NCBI RefSeq assembly: GCF_014268935.2
Contig: NZ_JABWRJ020000003.1
Span: 1-64,000, forward strand
DNA from: Pseudomonas peradeniyensis
Lineage (GTDB): Bacteria > Pseudomonadota > Gammaproteobacteria > Pseudomonadales > Pseudomonadaceae
Length of the DNA stretch: 64,000 nt
Direction of reading: 5' to 3'
The notes below the pieces were generated by a model. The model was not told where the DNA came from. It searched no databases and worked only from the letters and a program-made list of their open reading frames with translations. Of this stretch, positions 1 through 10,353 are shown in pieces. The position numbers were made by a program, and so were the translations under genes. Position 1 is the stretch's first letter, and each line of letters opens with the position of its first letter.

Positions 1-1473
1 CTTCAGCTCGGTGTACTTCTCCAGGGCGTGCAGCGACTTGTCACGGCCGTTGCCCGATTGCTTGAAACCACCGAACGGCGCGGTCATGTCGCCGCCGTCG
101 TACTGGTTGACCCAGACGCTGCCGGCGCGCACGGCGCGGGCAGTCTTGTGGGCCTTGGAGATGTCCGCGGTCCAGATGCCGGCGGCCAGGCCATACGGCG
201 TGTCGTTGGCGATGGCGATGGCTTCCTCGGCGGTGTCGAAGGTGATCACCGACAGCACCGGGCCGAAGATCTCTTCCTTGGCGATCTTCATGGCGTTGGT
301 CACGCCGTCGAAGATGGTCGGCTCGACATAGGTGCCACCGGTCTCTTCGAGGATGCGCTTGCCACCGGCCAGCAGCTTGGCGCCGTCCTGGTGACCGGCG
401 TCGATGTACGACAGCACGGTGTTCATCTGCTGGGTGTCGACCAGCGCGCCGACGGTGGTCGCCGGATCCAGCGGGTTGCCCGGCTTCCAGGCCTTGAGGG
501 CCTCGACCACCATGGGCAGGAACTTGTCCTTGATCGAACGCTCGACCAGCAGGCGCGAACCCGCGGTGCAGACCTCGCCCTGGTTGAAGGCGATGGCGCT
601 GGCGGCGGCCTCGGCGGCGGCCTGCAGGTCAGGGGCGTCGGCGAAGACGATGTTCGGGCTCTTGCCGCCGGCTTCCAGCCAGACGCGCTTCATGTTCGAC
701 TCGCCCGCGTAGACCATCAGCTGCTTGGCGATCTTGGTGGAGCCGGTGAACACCAGGGTGTCGACGTCCATGTGCAGGGCCAGGGCCTTGCCCACGGTGT
801 GACCGTAGCCTGGCAGCACGTTCAGCACGCCCGCCGGGATACCGGCCTCGATGGCCAGCTGGGCGATGCGGATGGCGGTCAGCGGCGACTTTTCCGACGG
901 TTTCAGGACGATGGAGTTACCGGTGGCCAGGGCTGGGCCCAGCTTCCAGCAGGCCATCAGCAGCGGGAAGTTCCACGGTACGATGGCACCGACCACGCCT
1001 ACTGGCTCGCGGGTCACCAGGCCCAACTGATCGTGCGGGGTCGGGGCGACTTCGTCGTAGACTTTGTCGATGGCTTCGGCAGTCCAGTGGATGGCCTGGG
1101 CCGCACCCGGAATGTCGATGGAGGAGGAGTCACCGATCGGCTTGCCCATGTCGAGGGTTTCGAGCAGGGCCAGTTCCTCGACGTGCTTGCGCAGCAGGTC
1201 GGCGAAGCGGATCAGCTTGGCCTTGCGCTTGGCCGGGGCCAGGCGCGACCAGACGCCGGATTCGAACACGGCGCGGGCGTTGTCGACGGCGCGGTTGGCG
1301 TCGGCCAGGTCGCAGCTGGCGACCTTGGCCAGGAAGCGTCCGTCCACCGGGCTCAGGCAGTCGAAGGTTTCACCGGATGCGGCATCGGTGTATTCGCCGT
1401 TGATGAAGGCGCGGCCTTCGATCTTCAGTTGCTGGGCACGCTGTTCCCAGTCCGCTCGAGTCAGGGTGGTCAT
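1..1473 (-). CDS. kauB: Aldehyde dehydrogenase of the polyamine type (KauB/PuuC/PauC family), 3' end cut by window
   Basis: NAD(P)-dependent aldehyde dehydrogenase expected to oxidise omega-amino or guanidino aldehydes made from putrescine, agmatine or glutamylated polyamines. The visible 491 residues start MTTLTRADWEQRAQQLKIEG and include the cofactor-site stretch VGAIVPWNFPLL, the LEAGGKSPNIVF segment with the catalytic Glu, the FNQGEVCTAGSR segment with the catalytic Cys, and KEEIFGPVLSV. The frame is still open at base 1, so a few C-terminal residues are missing. The ATG is at 1473, preceded on its own strand by an AGGAG-like site. It diverges from the cupin gene. The family call is firm; the exact substrate is inferred from orthologue context. 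Confidence 0.9.
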   Translation of the reverse strand, partial: MTTLTRADWEQRAQQLKIEGRAFINGEYTDAASGETFDCLSPVDGRFLAKVASCDLADANRAVDNARAVFESGVWSRLAPAKRKAKLIRFADLLRKHVEELALLETLDMGKPIGDSSSIDIPGAAQAIHWTAEAIDKVYDEVAPTPHDQLGLVTREPVGVVGAIVPWNFPLLMACWKLGPALATGNSIVLKPSEKSPLTAIRIAQLAIEAGIPAGVLNVLPGYGHTVGKALALHMDVDTLVFTGSTKIAKQLMVYAGESNMKRVWLEAGGKSPNIVFADAPDLQAAAEAAASAIAFNQGEVCTAGSRLLVERSIKDKFLPMVVEALKAWKPGNPLDPATTVGALVDTQQMNTVLSYIDAGHQDGAKLLAGGKRILEETGGTYVEPTIFDGVTNAMKIAKEEIFGPVLSVITFDTAEEAIAIANDTPYGLAAGIWTADISKAHKTARAVRAGSVWVNQYDGGDMTAPFGGFKQSGNGRDKSLHALEKYTELK

Positions 1474-1669
1474 AGGAAACTCCTCTCTTGTTAAGGTGCA
1501 ACGCCGCACTGAGGACTCACGGGCGCTGTCAGAAATTCTGGCCGGGCGACAAACGCACACCGGCATCCGACACCCTAAACCAGGGCGGACAAACTATCAA
1601 TATATTTGACACGAATGGCCTAAACGCCTACTGATGTGCATTTTATTAAACAACAACAGGGTAATCACC

Positions 1670-2029
1670 ATGAGCATCGCCAGTATCGTCGACTTTGCCC
1701 AGGTTCTCACCGAGGCCGAACGCTACCGCCCGGCGGCGGAGAAAATCCTCAAGGGCGAGCCTGACCAGGCTGTCTACAACCACTATTCCAGCCCTTGCGG
1801 CCAGTTCGCCGCCGGCGTCTGGGAGGGCGAGGTGGGCCAGTGGACGGTGAGCTATACCGAACACGAGTACTGCGAGATCGTCCAGGGCGTGTCGGTGCTG
1901 CGCGACCAGGAAGGCAACGCCAAGACCCTGCGTGCCGGTGATCGGTTCGTCATCCCGGCCGGCTTCAAGGGCACCTGGGAAGTGCTGGAGCCCTGCCGCA
2001 AGATCTATGTGCTGTTCGAGCAGAAGTAA
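1670..2029 (+). CDS. Small cupin-domain protein (DUF861/cupin_3 type)
   Basis: A 119-residue single-domain protein. The segment GVWEGEVGQWTVSYTEHEYC followed by EIVQGVSVLRD and GDRFVIPAGFKGTWEV is typical of cupin_3 (EutQ/ureidoglycolate-lyase-like) beta barrels; the ligand and activity are unknown. An upstream in-frame start at 1634 exists, but the ATG at 1670 begins the conserved MSIASIVDF sequence and is preferred. It diverges from the aldehyde dehydrogenase and ends before a REP and a terminator. A role near polyamine or amino-acid breakdown is only a neighbourhood guess. Confidence 0.8.
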   Translation: MSIASIVDFAQVLTEAERYRPAAEKILKGEPDQAVYNHYSSPCGQFAAGVWEGEVGQWTVSYTEHEYCEIVQGVSVLRDQEGNAKTLRAGDRFVIPAGFKGTWEVLEPCRKIYVLFEQK

Positions 2030-2032
2030 CCT

Positions 2033-2056
2033 TGTGGGAGCGGGCTTGCCCCGCGA
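2033..2056. repeat. REP element, single
   Basis: Single Pseudomonas-type REP palindrome (GTGGGAGCGGGCTTGCCCC followed by GCGAT) just after the cupin stop codon and before the terminator. Confidence 0.85.
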
Positions 2057-2073
2057 TTGCCGATTCGCAGGCA

Positions 2074-2110
2074 TAAAAAAACCCGCCACCTTTCGGTAGC
2101 GGGTTTTTTC
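2074..2110. terminator. Bidirectional Rho-independent terminator
   Basis: Hairpin ACCCGCCACC / GGTAGCGGGT with a TTTC loop, flanked by A6 on the left and T6 on the right, so it can end both the cupin transcript and the convergent rpmBG transcript. Confidence 0.9.
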
Positions 2111-2124
2111 AGGTCGCCGATCAA

Positions 2125-2280
2125 TTACTTGATCTTGGCTTCCTTGTACACCACGTGCTTGCGGACGACCGGATCGTATTTCTTGATCTCGATCTTGTCC
2201 GGAGTGGTGCGCTTGTTCTTGTCGGTGGTGTAGAAGTGGCCGGTGCCGGCACTCGAAACCAGACGGATCAATTCACGCAT
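2125..2280 (-). CDS. rpmG: 50S ribosomal protein L33
   Basis: A 51-residue basic protein, [20 protein letters not shown] onward, ending KEAKIK, with the full length and sequence of bacterial L33 (zinc-free form: no CxxC pairs). It sits in the large ribosomal subunit near the tRNA exit site. It is the second gene of an rpmB-rpmG operon, starting 10 bases after the rpmB stop. A longer frame extends upstream to 2313 but overlaps rpmB; the ATG at 2280 matches the family and has a GGAGAACGTC-type ribosome site. Confidence 0.97.
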   Translation of the reverse strand: MRELIRLVSSAGTGHFYTTDKNKRTTPDKIEIKKYDPVVRKHVVYKEAKIK

Positions 2281-2290
2281 GACGTTCTCC

Positions 2291-2527
2291 TTAGAACTTT
2301 TCGCCGCGAGCACGCAGCTCGGCCAGCACTACGTCGATACCACGCTTGTCAATGACGCGCATGCCTTTGGCGGATACGCGCAGACGCACGAAACGCTTCT
2401 CGGATTCAACCCAGAAACGGTGGTGCTGCAGGTTCGGCAGGAAACGACGACGGGTTTTGTTGTTTGCGTGGGAAATGTTGTTCCCGGTTACTGGACCCTT
2501 ACCAGTAACTTGACAGACTCTCGACAT
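2291..2527 (-). CDS. rpmB: 50S ribosomal protein L28
   Basis: A 78-residue basic protein beginning [20 protein letters not shown], with [13 protein letters not shown] and [15 protein letters not shown], diagnostic of L28. It is a structural protein of the large ribosomal subunit. It is the first gene of rpmB-rpmG, read from a promoter about 150 bases upstream, which leaves a long leader containing a hairpin (see findings). Full length compared with E. coli L28. Confidence 0.97.
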   Translation of the reverse strand: MSRVCQVTGKGPVTGNNISHANNKTRRRFLPNLQHHRFWVESEKRFVRLRVSAKGMRVIDKRGIDVVLAELRARGEKF

Positions 2528-2674
2528 GACTCAGCCCTCTAAAACCACATGCCCAACCCGGCATGGGTTGGCCGCTTAATCTCTCAGTCTTTGGCGCCAG
2601 GCGCCGTGATTCTGGAGGTCTTATCGACCGTATCCGCTGACGCGACAGGCCGAGCCCCTAGAAAAGAGCGCTGC

Positions 2675-2703
2675 TTTATACCAGAAAGACTCTGCCACAA
2701 CAA
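2675..2703 (-). promoter_or_regulatory. Predicted sigma-70 promoter of rpmB-rpmG
   Basis: On the minus strand: -35 TTGTTG (2703-2698), 17-base spacer, -10 TATAAA (2680-2675). The expected start near 2668 gives a leader of about 140 bases before rpmB. The rest of the 2528-2898 gap holds a leader hairpin (2551-2572) and the upstream region of the next gene. Confidence 0.6.
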
Positions 2704-2898
2704 CAGAAGATGAGTATTCCGGTCGGGCCGAGCGCGCCCGGGCAGCATAACGACTGGGGCGGGAAGCTGTCGACCGCCCGTCGCCGAATTAATGCGAAAG
2801 GGTGTGGTCATTTGCCCATGTCCGCACTAGGGTAGGACATTTCCTGAATTTTCCAGACTGCACCGGCAGATGGGCCACCGACCAGCCAAGGAGTCACC

Positions 2899-4488
2899 AT
2901 GCGCGCCGCCGCCCTATCCCTCCTGTTCACCACCCTGTGCGCCGCCGGCCTGGCCCAGGCTGCACCGCTGTCGGTGTGCACCGAAGCCAGCCCGGAGGGC
3001 TTCGACGTGGTGCAGTACAACTCGCTTACCACCACCAATGCTTCGGCCGATGTGCTGATGAACCGCCTGGTCGAGTTCGACGCCGGCCTAGGCAAGGTGG
3101 TGCCGAGCCTGGCCGAAAGCTGGACGGTGTCGGCAGATGGCCTGATCTACGACTTCAAGCTGCGCCAGGGCGTACAGTTCCACACCACGCCGTACTTCAA
3201 GCCGAGCCGCGAGCTGGACGCCGACGACGTGCTGTTCAGCTTCCAGCGCATGCTCTACCCGGCCCACGCCTGGCACAAGACCGCCCCGGGCGGCTACCCG
3301 CACGCCCAGTCGCTGCAGCTGGGCAGCCTGATCAAGGTGATCGACGCACCCGATCCGCACACCGTGCGCTTCACCCTGACCCACGCCGACGCCACCTTCC
3401 TGGCCACCCTGAGCATGGGCTTCGCCTCGATCTACTCCGCCGAGTACGCCGACAAGCTGCTCAAGGCCGGCACCCCGGACAAGCTCAACAGCCAGCCGGT
3501 GGGTACCGGGCCGTTCGTCTTCCAGCGCTTCCAGAAGGACGCCGTGGTGCGCTACCGCGCCAACCCCGACTACTTCGCCGGCAAGCCGTCCGTCGACCCG
3601 CTGATCTACGCCATCACCCCGGACGCCAACGTGCGCCTGCAGAAGCTCAAGCGCGGCGAGTGCCAGGTGGCCCTGTCGCCCAAGCCACTGGACATCGCCG
3701 AGGCCGGCAAGGACGGCAACCTGAAAGTGGTGACCACACCGGCGTTCATGACCGCCTTCGTCGCCATCAACAGCCAGCACCCGCCGCTGGACAAACCCGA
3801 GGTGCGCCAGGCGATCAACCTGGCCTTCGACAAGGCCGCCTACCTGAAGGCGGTGTTCGAAGACACCGCCACCGCCGCCAACGGCCCTTATCCGCCGAAC
3901 ACCTGGAGCTACGCCAAGGACCTGCCCGGCTATGCCCTGGACCAGAAGAAGGCCAAGGCGCTGCTGGCCAAGGCCGGCCTGGCCAAGGGCTTCGAAACCA
4001 CGATCTGGACCCGACCGGCGGGCAGCCTGCTCAATCCCAACCCCAGCCTCGGCGCGCAGATGCTCCAGGCGGACCTGGCCAAGGTCGGCATCAAGGCCGA
4101 GATCCGCACCATCGAATGGGGCGAGCTGATCCGCCGCGCCAAGGCCGGCGAGCACGACCTGCTGTTCATGGGCTGGGCCGGCGACAACGGTGACCCGGAC
4201 AACTTCCTCAGCCCACAGTTTGCCTGCGCGGCGGTCAAGTCCGGGACCAACTTCGCGCGCTTCTGCGACAGCCGCCTGGACCAGTTGATCAATGCCGGGC
4301 GCACCACCAACGACCAGAGCGTGCGCAGCCGCCTGTACCAGCAGGCGCAGACGCTGATCCAGCAGCAGGCGCTGTGGCTGCCACTGGCCCATCCGACGGC
4401 GGCGGCGCTGCTGCACAAAGGGGTCGAGGGTTATCAGGTGAGCCCGTTCGGGCGGCAGGATTTCAGCAAGATCGCCGTCAGCCGTTGA
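2899..4488 (+). CDS. ABC transporter substrate-binding protein, peptide/nickel family (DppA-like, SBP_bac_5)
   Basis: A 529-residue periplasmic solute-binding protein. Residues 1-22 (MRAAALSLLFTTLCAAGLAQ then A) form a signal peptide. The mature protein shows family 5 hallmarks: VPSLAESWTVSADGLIYDFK, LRQGVQFH, DADDVLFSFQRM, NSQPVGTGPFVF and a C-terminal FMGWAGDNGDPDNFL. Dipeptides or oligopeptides are the likely ligands. AAGGAG lies 5 bases before the ATG. No permease or ATPase genes adjoin it, so it probably supplies a transporter encoded elsewhere (inference). Confidence 0.92.
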   Translation: MRAAALSLLFTTLCAAGLAQAAPLSVCTEASPEGFDVVQYNSLTTTNASADVLMNRLVEFDAGLGKVVPSLAESWTVSADGLIYDFKLRQGVQFHTTPYFKPSRELDADDVLFSFQRMLYPAHAWHKTAPGGYPHAQSLQLGSLIKVIDAPDPHTVRFTLTHADATFLATLSMGFASIYSAEYADKLLKAGTPDKLNSQPVGTGPFVFQRFQKDAVVRYRANPDYFAGKPSVDPLIYAITPDANVRLQKLKRGECQVALSPKPLDIAEAGKDGNLKVVTTPAFMTAFVAINSQHPPLDKPEVRQAINLAFDKAAYLKAVFEDTATAANGPYPPNTWSYAKDLPGYALDQKKAKALLAKAGLAKGFETTIWTRPAGSLLNPNPSLGAQMLQADLAKVGIKAEIRTIEWGELIRRAKAGEHDLLFMGWAGDNGDPDNFLSPQFACAAVKSGTNFARFCDSRLDQLINAGRTTNDQSVRSRLYQQAQTLIQQQALWLPLAHPTAAALLHKGVEGYQVSPFGRQDFSKIAVSR

Positions 4489-4558
4489 GGCCTCTTCGCG
4501 GGCAAGCCCGCTCCCACAGGGACTACGCATACCCTGTGGGAGCGGGCTTGCCCACGAC
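4488..4558. repeat. REP inverted pair
   Basis: Two REP units in opposite orientation (TTCGCGGGCAAGCCCGCTCC and its mirror GGAGCGGGCTTGCCC) between the convergent substrate-binding-protein and radC genes. They start at the stop codon of the former and could form a long hairpin. Confidence 0.9.
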
Positions 4559-5238
4559 TAACCTGCCAACCACCCATGCTCGAGCATCGACAACGGCTCG
4601 CCATCGCCGACGATGACATGGTCCATCACCCGCACATCGATCAGCGCCAGCGAGCGTTTGAGCATCAGCGTCAGATGCACGTCATCCTGGCTCGGCTCGC
4701 AATTGCCCGACGGATGGTTGTGGCAGAGGATCAGTGCCGCCGCGTTGTGCAGCAATGATCGGCGCACGACCTCGCGGGGATAGATGCTCGCGCGGTCGAT
4801 GGTGCCGCGGAACAGAATCTCGAACGCCAACGGTCGGTGCTTGGTGTCCAGAAACAGGCATCCGAACACCTCGCTGCACTCGTGCCGCAGCATGGACTTG
4901 AGATAACGCCTCACCGAGGCCGGGCTCTCCAGGACCGACGCACGCTCGATGTGTTCGTCCAGATAGCGCCTGCCGATCTCCAGCAATGCCTGCAACTGCG
5001 CATACCGCACCGGCCCCAGGCCTGGCTCGCGCAGCACCTTGGTCCGGTCCGCCTCGAGAAACTGGCGAAGCCCACCGAACTTCGCCAGCAGGCCACGGGC
5101 GAGATCGAGCACATTGCGCCCGGCAACCCCCGAGCCCAGCAGCACGGCCAGCAATTCTGCGTCCGAAAGGATCGACGCTCCGCGCTGCAACAGCTTTTCC
5201 CTCGGCCGCTCCTCAGCCGGCCACTCCCTGATGTTCAT
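4558..5238 (-). CDS. radC: RadC/YeeR family JAB-domain protein
   Basis: A 226-residue protein starting [20 protein letters not shown]. The N-terminal half has a helix-hairpin-helix region ([15 protein letters not shown]). The C-terminal half is a JAB/MPN metalloprotease-like domain with the zinc motif [14 protein letters not shown]. Historically linked to DNA repair, but its biochemical role is unsettled. The ATG at 5238 is chosen over an upstream in-frame start because CGAGGAGGGGAG, a strong ribosome site, immediately precedes it. It diverges from coaBC. Confidence 0.95.
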   Translation of the reverse strand: MNIREWPAEERPREKLLQRGASILSDAELLAVLLGSGVAGRNVLDLARGLLAKFGGLRQFLEADRTKVLREPGLGPVRYAQLQALLEIGRRYLDEHIERASVLESPASVRRYLKSMLRHECSEVFGCLFLDTKHRPLAFEILFRGTIDRASIYPREVVRRSLLHNAAALILCHNHPSGNCEPSQDDVHLTLMLKRSLALIDVRVMDHVIVGDGEPLSMLEHGWLAG

Positions 5239-5365
5239 CTCCCCTCCTCGCCTGCCACTACGGCCCATTTGGGCGCTGTGTTAATCTAGTTCGCTTCGAA
5301 AATGCGACGATCTGCCGCAGGCAGCCATCGTCGCCACCCGCTTTCACTGGAATAAGGCAAGGCCT

Positions 5366-6577
5366 ATGCAGCGGTTGTATCGCAAGCGCATCGTTCTCGG
5401 CGTGGGTGGCGGCATCGCCGCCTACAAGAGTGCCGAGCTGATTCGCCGACTCCTGGAACACGGCGCGCAGGTGCGCGTGGTCATGACCCGTGGTGGCGCC
5501 GAGTTCATCACCCCGCTCACGCTGCAGGCGCTGTCCGGCCACCCGGTGCACATGGACCTGCTCGACCCCGCCGCCGAAGCAGCCATGGGCCATATCGAGC
5601 TGGCCAAGTGGGCCGACCTGGTGCTGATCGCCCCGGCCACCGCCGACCTGATGGCGCGCATGGCCCAGGGCATGGCCGACGACCTGCTGACCACCCTGGT
5701 GCTGGCCACCGATGCAACCGTGGCCGTCGCCCCGGCGATGAACCAGGCCATGTGGCGCGACCCGGCCACCCAGGCCAACCTCGAGCTGCTCAAAAGTCGC
5801 GGCATCCAGGTGTTCGGCCCGGCCTCCGGCAGCCAGGCCTGTGGCGACGTCGGCCTGGGCCGCATGCTCGAGGCCACGGACCTGGCCTGGTGCGCCGCCG
5901 AGAGCTTCAAGCGCCAGGCCCTGACCGGCAAGCACGTGCTGATCACCGCCGGTCCGACCCAAGAGAACATCGACCCGGTGCGCTATATCACCAACCATAG
6001 TTCAGGGAAGATGGGCTTCGCCCTGGCCGAGGCCGCCGCCGAAGCCGGGGCCCGGGTGACCCTCGTCACCGGCCCCGTGCACCTGCAGACGCCCGACCGG
6101 GTCAGCCGCATCGACGTGGTCAGCGCGCGGGACATGCTCGCGGCCTGCGAGGCGGCCATGCCCTGCGACCTGTTCATCGCCTCGGCTGCGGTCGCGGACT
6201 ACCGCCCGGAAGTCGTCGCCCCACAGAAGCTCAAGAAGGATCCCACCACAGGCGACGGCATGCTGCTGCAGATGGTGCGCAATCCCGATATCCTTGCGAC
6301 CATTGCCGGCCGGCCTGATCGCCCGTTCAGCGTGGGCTTCGCCGCCGAAACCGAGCACCTGCTCGACTACGCCACGCGCAAGCTCAAGGACAAGAACCTC
6401 GACCTGATCGTCGCCAATGATGTGGCCAATCCCAGCATCGGCTTCAACAGCGAGGAGAACGCCCTGACCGTGATCGACCGCCAGCAGCACCAGACCCTCT
6501 TCGCGCAGACCAGCAAGGGCAAGATCGCCCGCCAGCTGGTTGCCTTCATCGCCGAACGGCTCAACCAGGTTCAATAA
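5366..6577 (+). CDS. coaBC: Bifunctional phosphopantothenoylcysteine decarboxylase / phosphopantothenate-cysteine ligase
   Basis: A 403-residue enzyme catalysing two steps of coenzyme A synthesis. The N-terminal CoaC flavoprotein part shows [18 protein letters not shown], the active-site His in [13 protein letters not shown], the PAMNQAMW motif and the [13 protein letters not shown] loop with its catalytic Cys. The C-terminal CoaB part starts near [20 protein letters not shown] and has [20 protein letters not shown]. Full length. dut follows after 5 bases, so the two are co-transcribed, as recalled for P. aeruginosa upstream of algC. Confidence 0.97.
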   Translation: MQRLYRKRIVLGVGGGIAAYKSAELIRRLLEHGAQVRVVMTRGGAEFITPLTLQALSGHPVHMDLLDPAAEAAMGHIELAKWADLVLIAPATADLMARMAQGMADDLLTTLVLATDATVAVAPAMNQAMWRDPATQANLELLKSRGIQVFGPASGSQACGDVGLGRMLEATDLAWCAAESFKRQALTGKHVLITAGPTQENIDPVRYITNHSSGKMGFALAEAAAEAGARVTLVTGPVHLQTPDRVSRIDVVSARDMLAACEAAMPCDLFIASAAVADYRPEVVAPQKLKKDPTTGDGMLLQMVRNPDILATIAGRPDRPFSVGFAAETEHLLDYATRKLKDKNLDLIVANDVANPSIGFNSEENALTVIDRQQHQTLFAQTSKGKIARQLVAFIAERLNQVQ

Positions 6578-6582
6578 GTTAC

Positions 6583-7038
6583 ATGCACGCTCTTCAAGCC
6601 AAGATCCTCGACCCACGCCTGGGCACCGAATTCCCCCTGCCGCAGTACGCCACCCCCGGCTCCGCCGGCCTGGACCTGCGCGCCCTGCTCAAGGAGGACA
6701 CCGTCCTCGAGCCGGGCCAGACCCTGCTGATTCCCACCGGCCTGTCGGTATACATCGGCGACCCGGGCCTGGCGGCCATGATCCTGCCGCGCTCGGGCCT
6801 GGGCCATAAGCACGGCATCGTGCTGGGCAACCTGGTCGGCCTGATCGACTCGGACTACCAGGGCGAGCTGATGGTCTCCTGCTGGAACCGCGGCAACACG
6901 CCGTTCACCATCACCGTCGGCGAGCGCATCGCCCAGCTGATCCTGGTGCCGGTGGTGCAGGCGCACTTCGACATCGTCGAGCAGTTCGACGAAACCCAGC
7001 GCGGTGCCGGCGGCTTCGGTCACTCCGGCACCCGCTGA
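6583..7038 (+). CDS. dut: dUTP diphosphatase
   Basis: A 151-residue trimeric dUTPase that hydrolyses dUTP to dUMP and keeps uracil out of DNA. All five motifs are visible: [43 protein letters not shown] and the C-terminal [11 protein letters not shown]. It sits between coaBC (5-base gap) and algC (110-base gap), in the same orientation. Confidence 0.97.
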   Translation: MHALQAKILDPRLGTEFPLPQYATPGSAGLDLRALLKEDTVLEPGQTLLIPTGLSVYIGDPGLAAMILPRSGLGHKHGIVLGNLVGLIDSDYQGELMVSCWNRGNTPFTITVGERIAQLILVPVVQAHFDIVEQFDETQRGAGGFGHSGTR

Positions 7039-7148
7039 GCCGACAGCAGACCGCTCGGGCCATGGATGGCGAACTCTCTGGCGAAACCGCCGTCCAAGCG
7101 TTCAGTTTGCGCTTGCCCAGAAGCCTTTGACTTATGGAGTCCCCAGAG

Positions 7149-8546
7149 ATGAACGACATGGCCCAGCTGGTCCCCGCACTGCCCGACAGCATCTTCCGCG
7201 CCTATGACATCCGCGGCGTGGTCGGCAAGACCCTGCATGCCGAGACCGCCTACTGGATCGGTCGCGCCATCGGCGCCCAGACCCTAGCCCAGGGCGAGCC
7301 ACAGATCTCGGTCGGCCGCGATGGCCGCCTGTCCGGCCCGATGCTGGTCGAGCAACTGATCAAAGGCCTGGCTGACGCCGGCTGCCAAGTCAGCGATGTC
7401 GGCCTGGTGCCGACCCCGGCGCTGTACTACGCCGCCAACGTGCTGGCCGGCAAGTCGGGAGTGATGCTCACCGGCAGCCACAACCCGTCGGACTACAACG
7501 GTTTCAAGATCGTCATCGCCGGTGACACCCTGGCCAACGAACAGATCCAGGCCTTGCTGACGCGCCTGAAGACCAACGACCTCACCCGCGGCGAAGGCCG
7601 TGTGGAAAAGGTCGAGATCCTCGACCGCTACTTCCAGCAGATCACCGCCGACGTGAAGCTGGCCAAGCGCCTGAAGGTGGTGGTCGACTGCGGCAACGGC
7701 GCCGCCGGCGTGGTCGCCCCGCAATTGATCGAGGCCCTGGGCTGCGACGTCATCCCGCTGTTCTGCGAGGTCGACGGCAACTTCCCCAACCATCACCCGG
7801 ACCCGGGCAAGCCCGAGAACCTGGAAGACCTGATCGCCAAGGTGAAGGAGACCGGTGCCGACATCGGCCTGGCCTTCGACGGCGACGGCGACCGCGTCGG
7901 CGTGGTGACCAACACCGGCAGCATCGTCTACCCCGACCGCCTGCTGATGCTGTTCGCCCAGGACGTGCTGTCGCGCAACCCGGGCGCCGAGATCATCTTC
8001 GACGTCAAGTGCACCCGCCGCCTGACCCCGCTGATCGAGCAGCACGGTGGCCGTGCGCTGATGTGGAAGACCGGCCACTCGCTGATCAAGAAGAAGATGA
8101 AGCAGACCGGCTCGCTGCTGGCCGGCGAGATGAGCGGACACATCTTCATCAAGGAACGCTGGTACGGTTTCGACGACGGCATCTACAGCGCCGCACGCCT
8201 GCTGGAGATCCTCAGCAAGGCCGGGCAGGACGCCGAAAGCCTGTTCGCCGCGTTCCCCAATGATATTTCCACGCCGGAAATCAACATTGATGTGACCGAC
8301 GAGGGTAAATTCAGCATCATTGATGCACTGCAACGCGACGCCGACTGGGGCGAAGCCAACCTGACCACCATCGACGGTGTGCGGGTCGACTATCCCCACG
8401 GCTGGGGCCTGGTCCGCGCCTCCAACACCACGCCGGTGCTGGTGCTGCGCTTCGAGGCCGACAGCGCGGCAGAGCTCGACCGAATCAAGGCTGTATTCCG
8501 CACGCAGTTGCTGCGGGTCCAACCCGGCCTGCAACTGCCGTTCTGA
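7149..8546 (+). CDS. algC: Phosphomannomutase / phosphoglucomutase
   Basis: A 465-residue alpha-D-phosphohexomutase that interconverts mannose-6-P/mannose-1-P and glucose-6-P/glucose-1-P for alginate, LPS and other exopolysaccharides. Phosphoserine loop TGSHNPSDYNG (Ser about 110), metal loop FDGDGDRVGVV, sugar-binding GEMSGH and a C-terminal phosphate loop RASNTTPVLVLRF are present. The start at 7149 has GGAG 9 bases upstream and matches known AlgC N-termini; the ATG at 7134 has no comparable site. Confidence 0.96.
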   Translation: MNDMAQLVPALPDSIFRAYDIRGVVGKTLHAETAYWIGRAIGAQTLAQGEPQISVGRDGRLSGPMLVEQLIKGLADAGCQVSDVGLVPTPALYYAANVLAGKSGVMLTGSHNPSDYNGFKIVIAGDTLANEQIQALLTRLKTNDLTRGEGRVEKVEILDRYFQQITADVKLAKRLKVVVDCGNGAAGVVAPQLIEALGCDVIPLFCEVDGNFPNHHPDPGKPENLEDLIAKVKETGADIGLAFDGDGDRVGVVTNTGSIVYPDRLLMLFAQDVLSRNPGAEIIFDVKCTRRLTPLIEQHGGRALMWKTGHSLIKKKMKQTGSLLAGEMSGHIFIKERWYGFDDGIYSAARLLEILSKAGQDAESLFAAFPNDISTPEINIDVTDEGKFSIIDALQRDADWGEANLTTIDGVRVDYPHGWGLVRASNTTPVLVLRFEADSAAELDRIKAVFRTQLLRVQPGLQLPF

Positions 8547-9482
<936 letters not shown>

Positions 9483-9497
9483 TCGGCTCCTGACCCC

Positions 9498-9568
9498 ATC
9501 GCGGGGCAAGCCCGCTCCCACAAGGCCCTCAAACGCCGACGTGGGGCGGGCTTGCCCCGCGATGAGGC
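9498..9568. repeat. REP inverted pair
   Basis: ATCGCGGGGCAAGCCCGCTC and its mirror-image copy (GGGCGGGCTTGCCCCGCGAT) in the convergent argB/pyrE gap. Confidence 0.9.
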
Positions 9569-9583
9569 CAGCAAACACAGCAC

Positions 9584-9616
9584 AAAAAAGGGCGACCTCA
9601 CGGGTCGCCCTTTTTC
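9584..9616. terminator. Bidirectional Rho-independent terminator
   Basis: Stem GGGCGACC / GGTCGCCC (loop TCAC, then G), preceded by A6 and followed by T5. It serves the convergent argB and pyrE. Confidence 0.9.
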
Positions 9617-9631
9617 ATTTACAAGCCGGAA

Positions 9632-10273
9632 TCAGATCCCGTACTGCGCGCGGTACGCCTCGACCGCCGGCAGGTGCTGCTTGAGCTGCGGATCGTCAGC
9701 CAGGAATTCCAGCACCTGGGTCAGCGAGACGATGCTGACCACCGGGATACCGAAGTCGCGCTCGACTTCCTGGATCGCCGACAGCTCGCCATTGCCGCGC
9801 TCTTCGCGGTTCAGCGCGATCAGCACGCCGGCGGCCTTGGCCTGCTGGGCGTTGATGATCTGCATGACCTCGCGGATGGCGGTGCCGGCGGTGATCACGT
9901 CGTCGATGATCAGCACGTCACCGGCCAGCGGGGCGCCGACCAGGCTGCCGCCCTCACCGTGATCCTTGGCCTCTTTGCGGTTGAAGCACCACGGCACGTC
10001 GAGCTGGTGCTGTTCGGCCAGGGCCACGGCAGTGGCCGCCGCCAGGGGAATGCCCTTGTAGGCCGGGCCGAACAGCACGTCGAAGGGGATCTTGCTGTCG
10101 ACGATGGCCGCCGCGTAGCAACGCCCCAGCTGGGCCAGCGCGGAACCTGTGTTGAACAGGCCGGCATTGAAGAAGTACGGGCTGGTACGCCCCGATTTCA
10201 GGGTGAACTCACCGAAGCGCAGAACGCCGCGATCGATGGCAAAACGGATGAAGTCGCGCTGATACGGCTGCAT
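9632..10273 (-). CDS. pyrE: Orotate phosphoribosyltransferase
   Basis: A 213-residue enzyme converting orotate and PRPP to OMP in pyrimidine synthesis. The PRPP-binding loop [17 protein letters not shown] and the flexible loop [14 protein letters not shown] are intact. The start [16 protein letters not shown] matches the family. It diverges from crc across an 80-base gap, the arrangement recalled from other pseudomonads. Confidence 0.97.
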
Positions 10274-10353
10274 GAAAGGTCCCGGACACCACGGATTTAG
10301 CTAAATGTGTTGAGCTCGGGTATCATACACGCACGAGATTTTTGGGGCCATTT

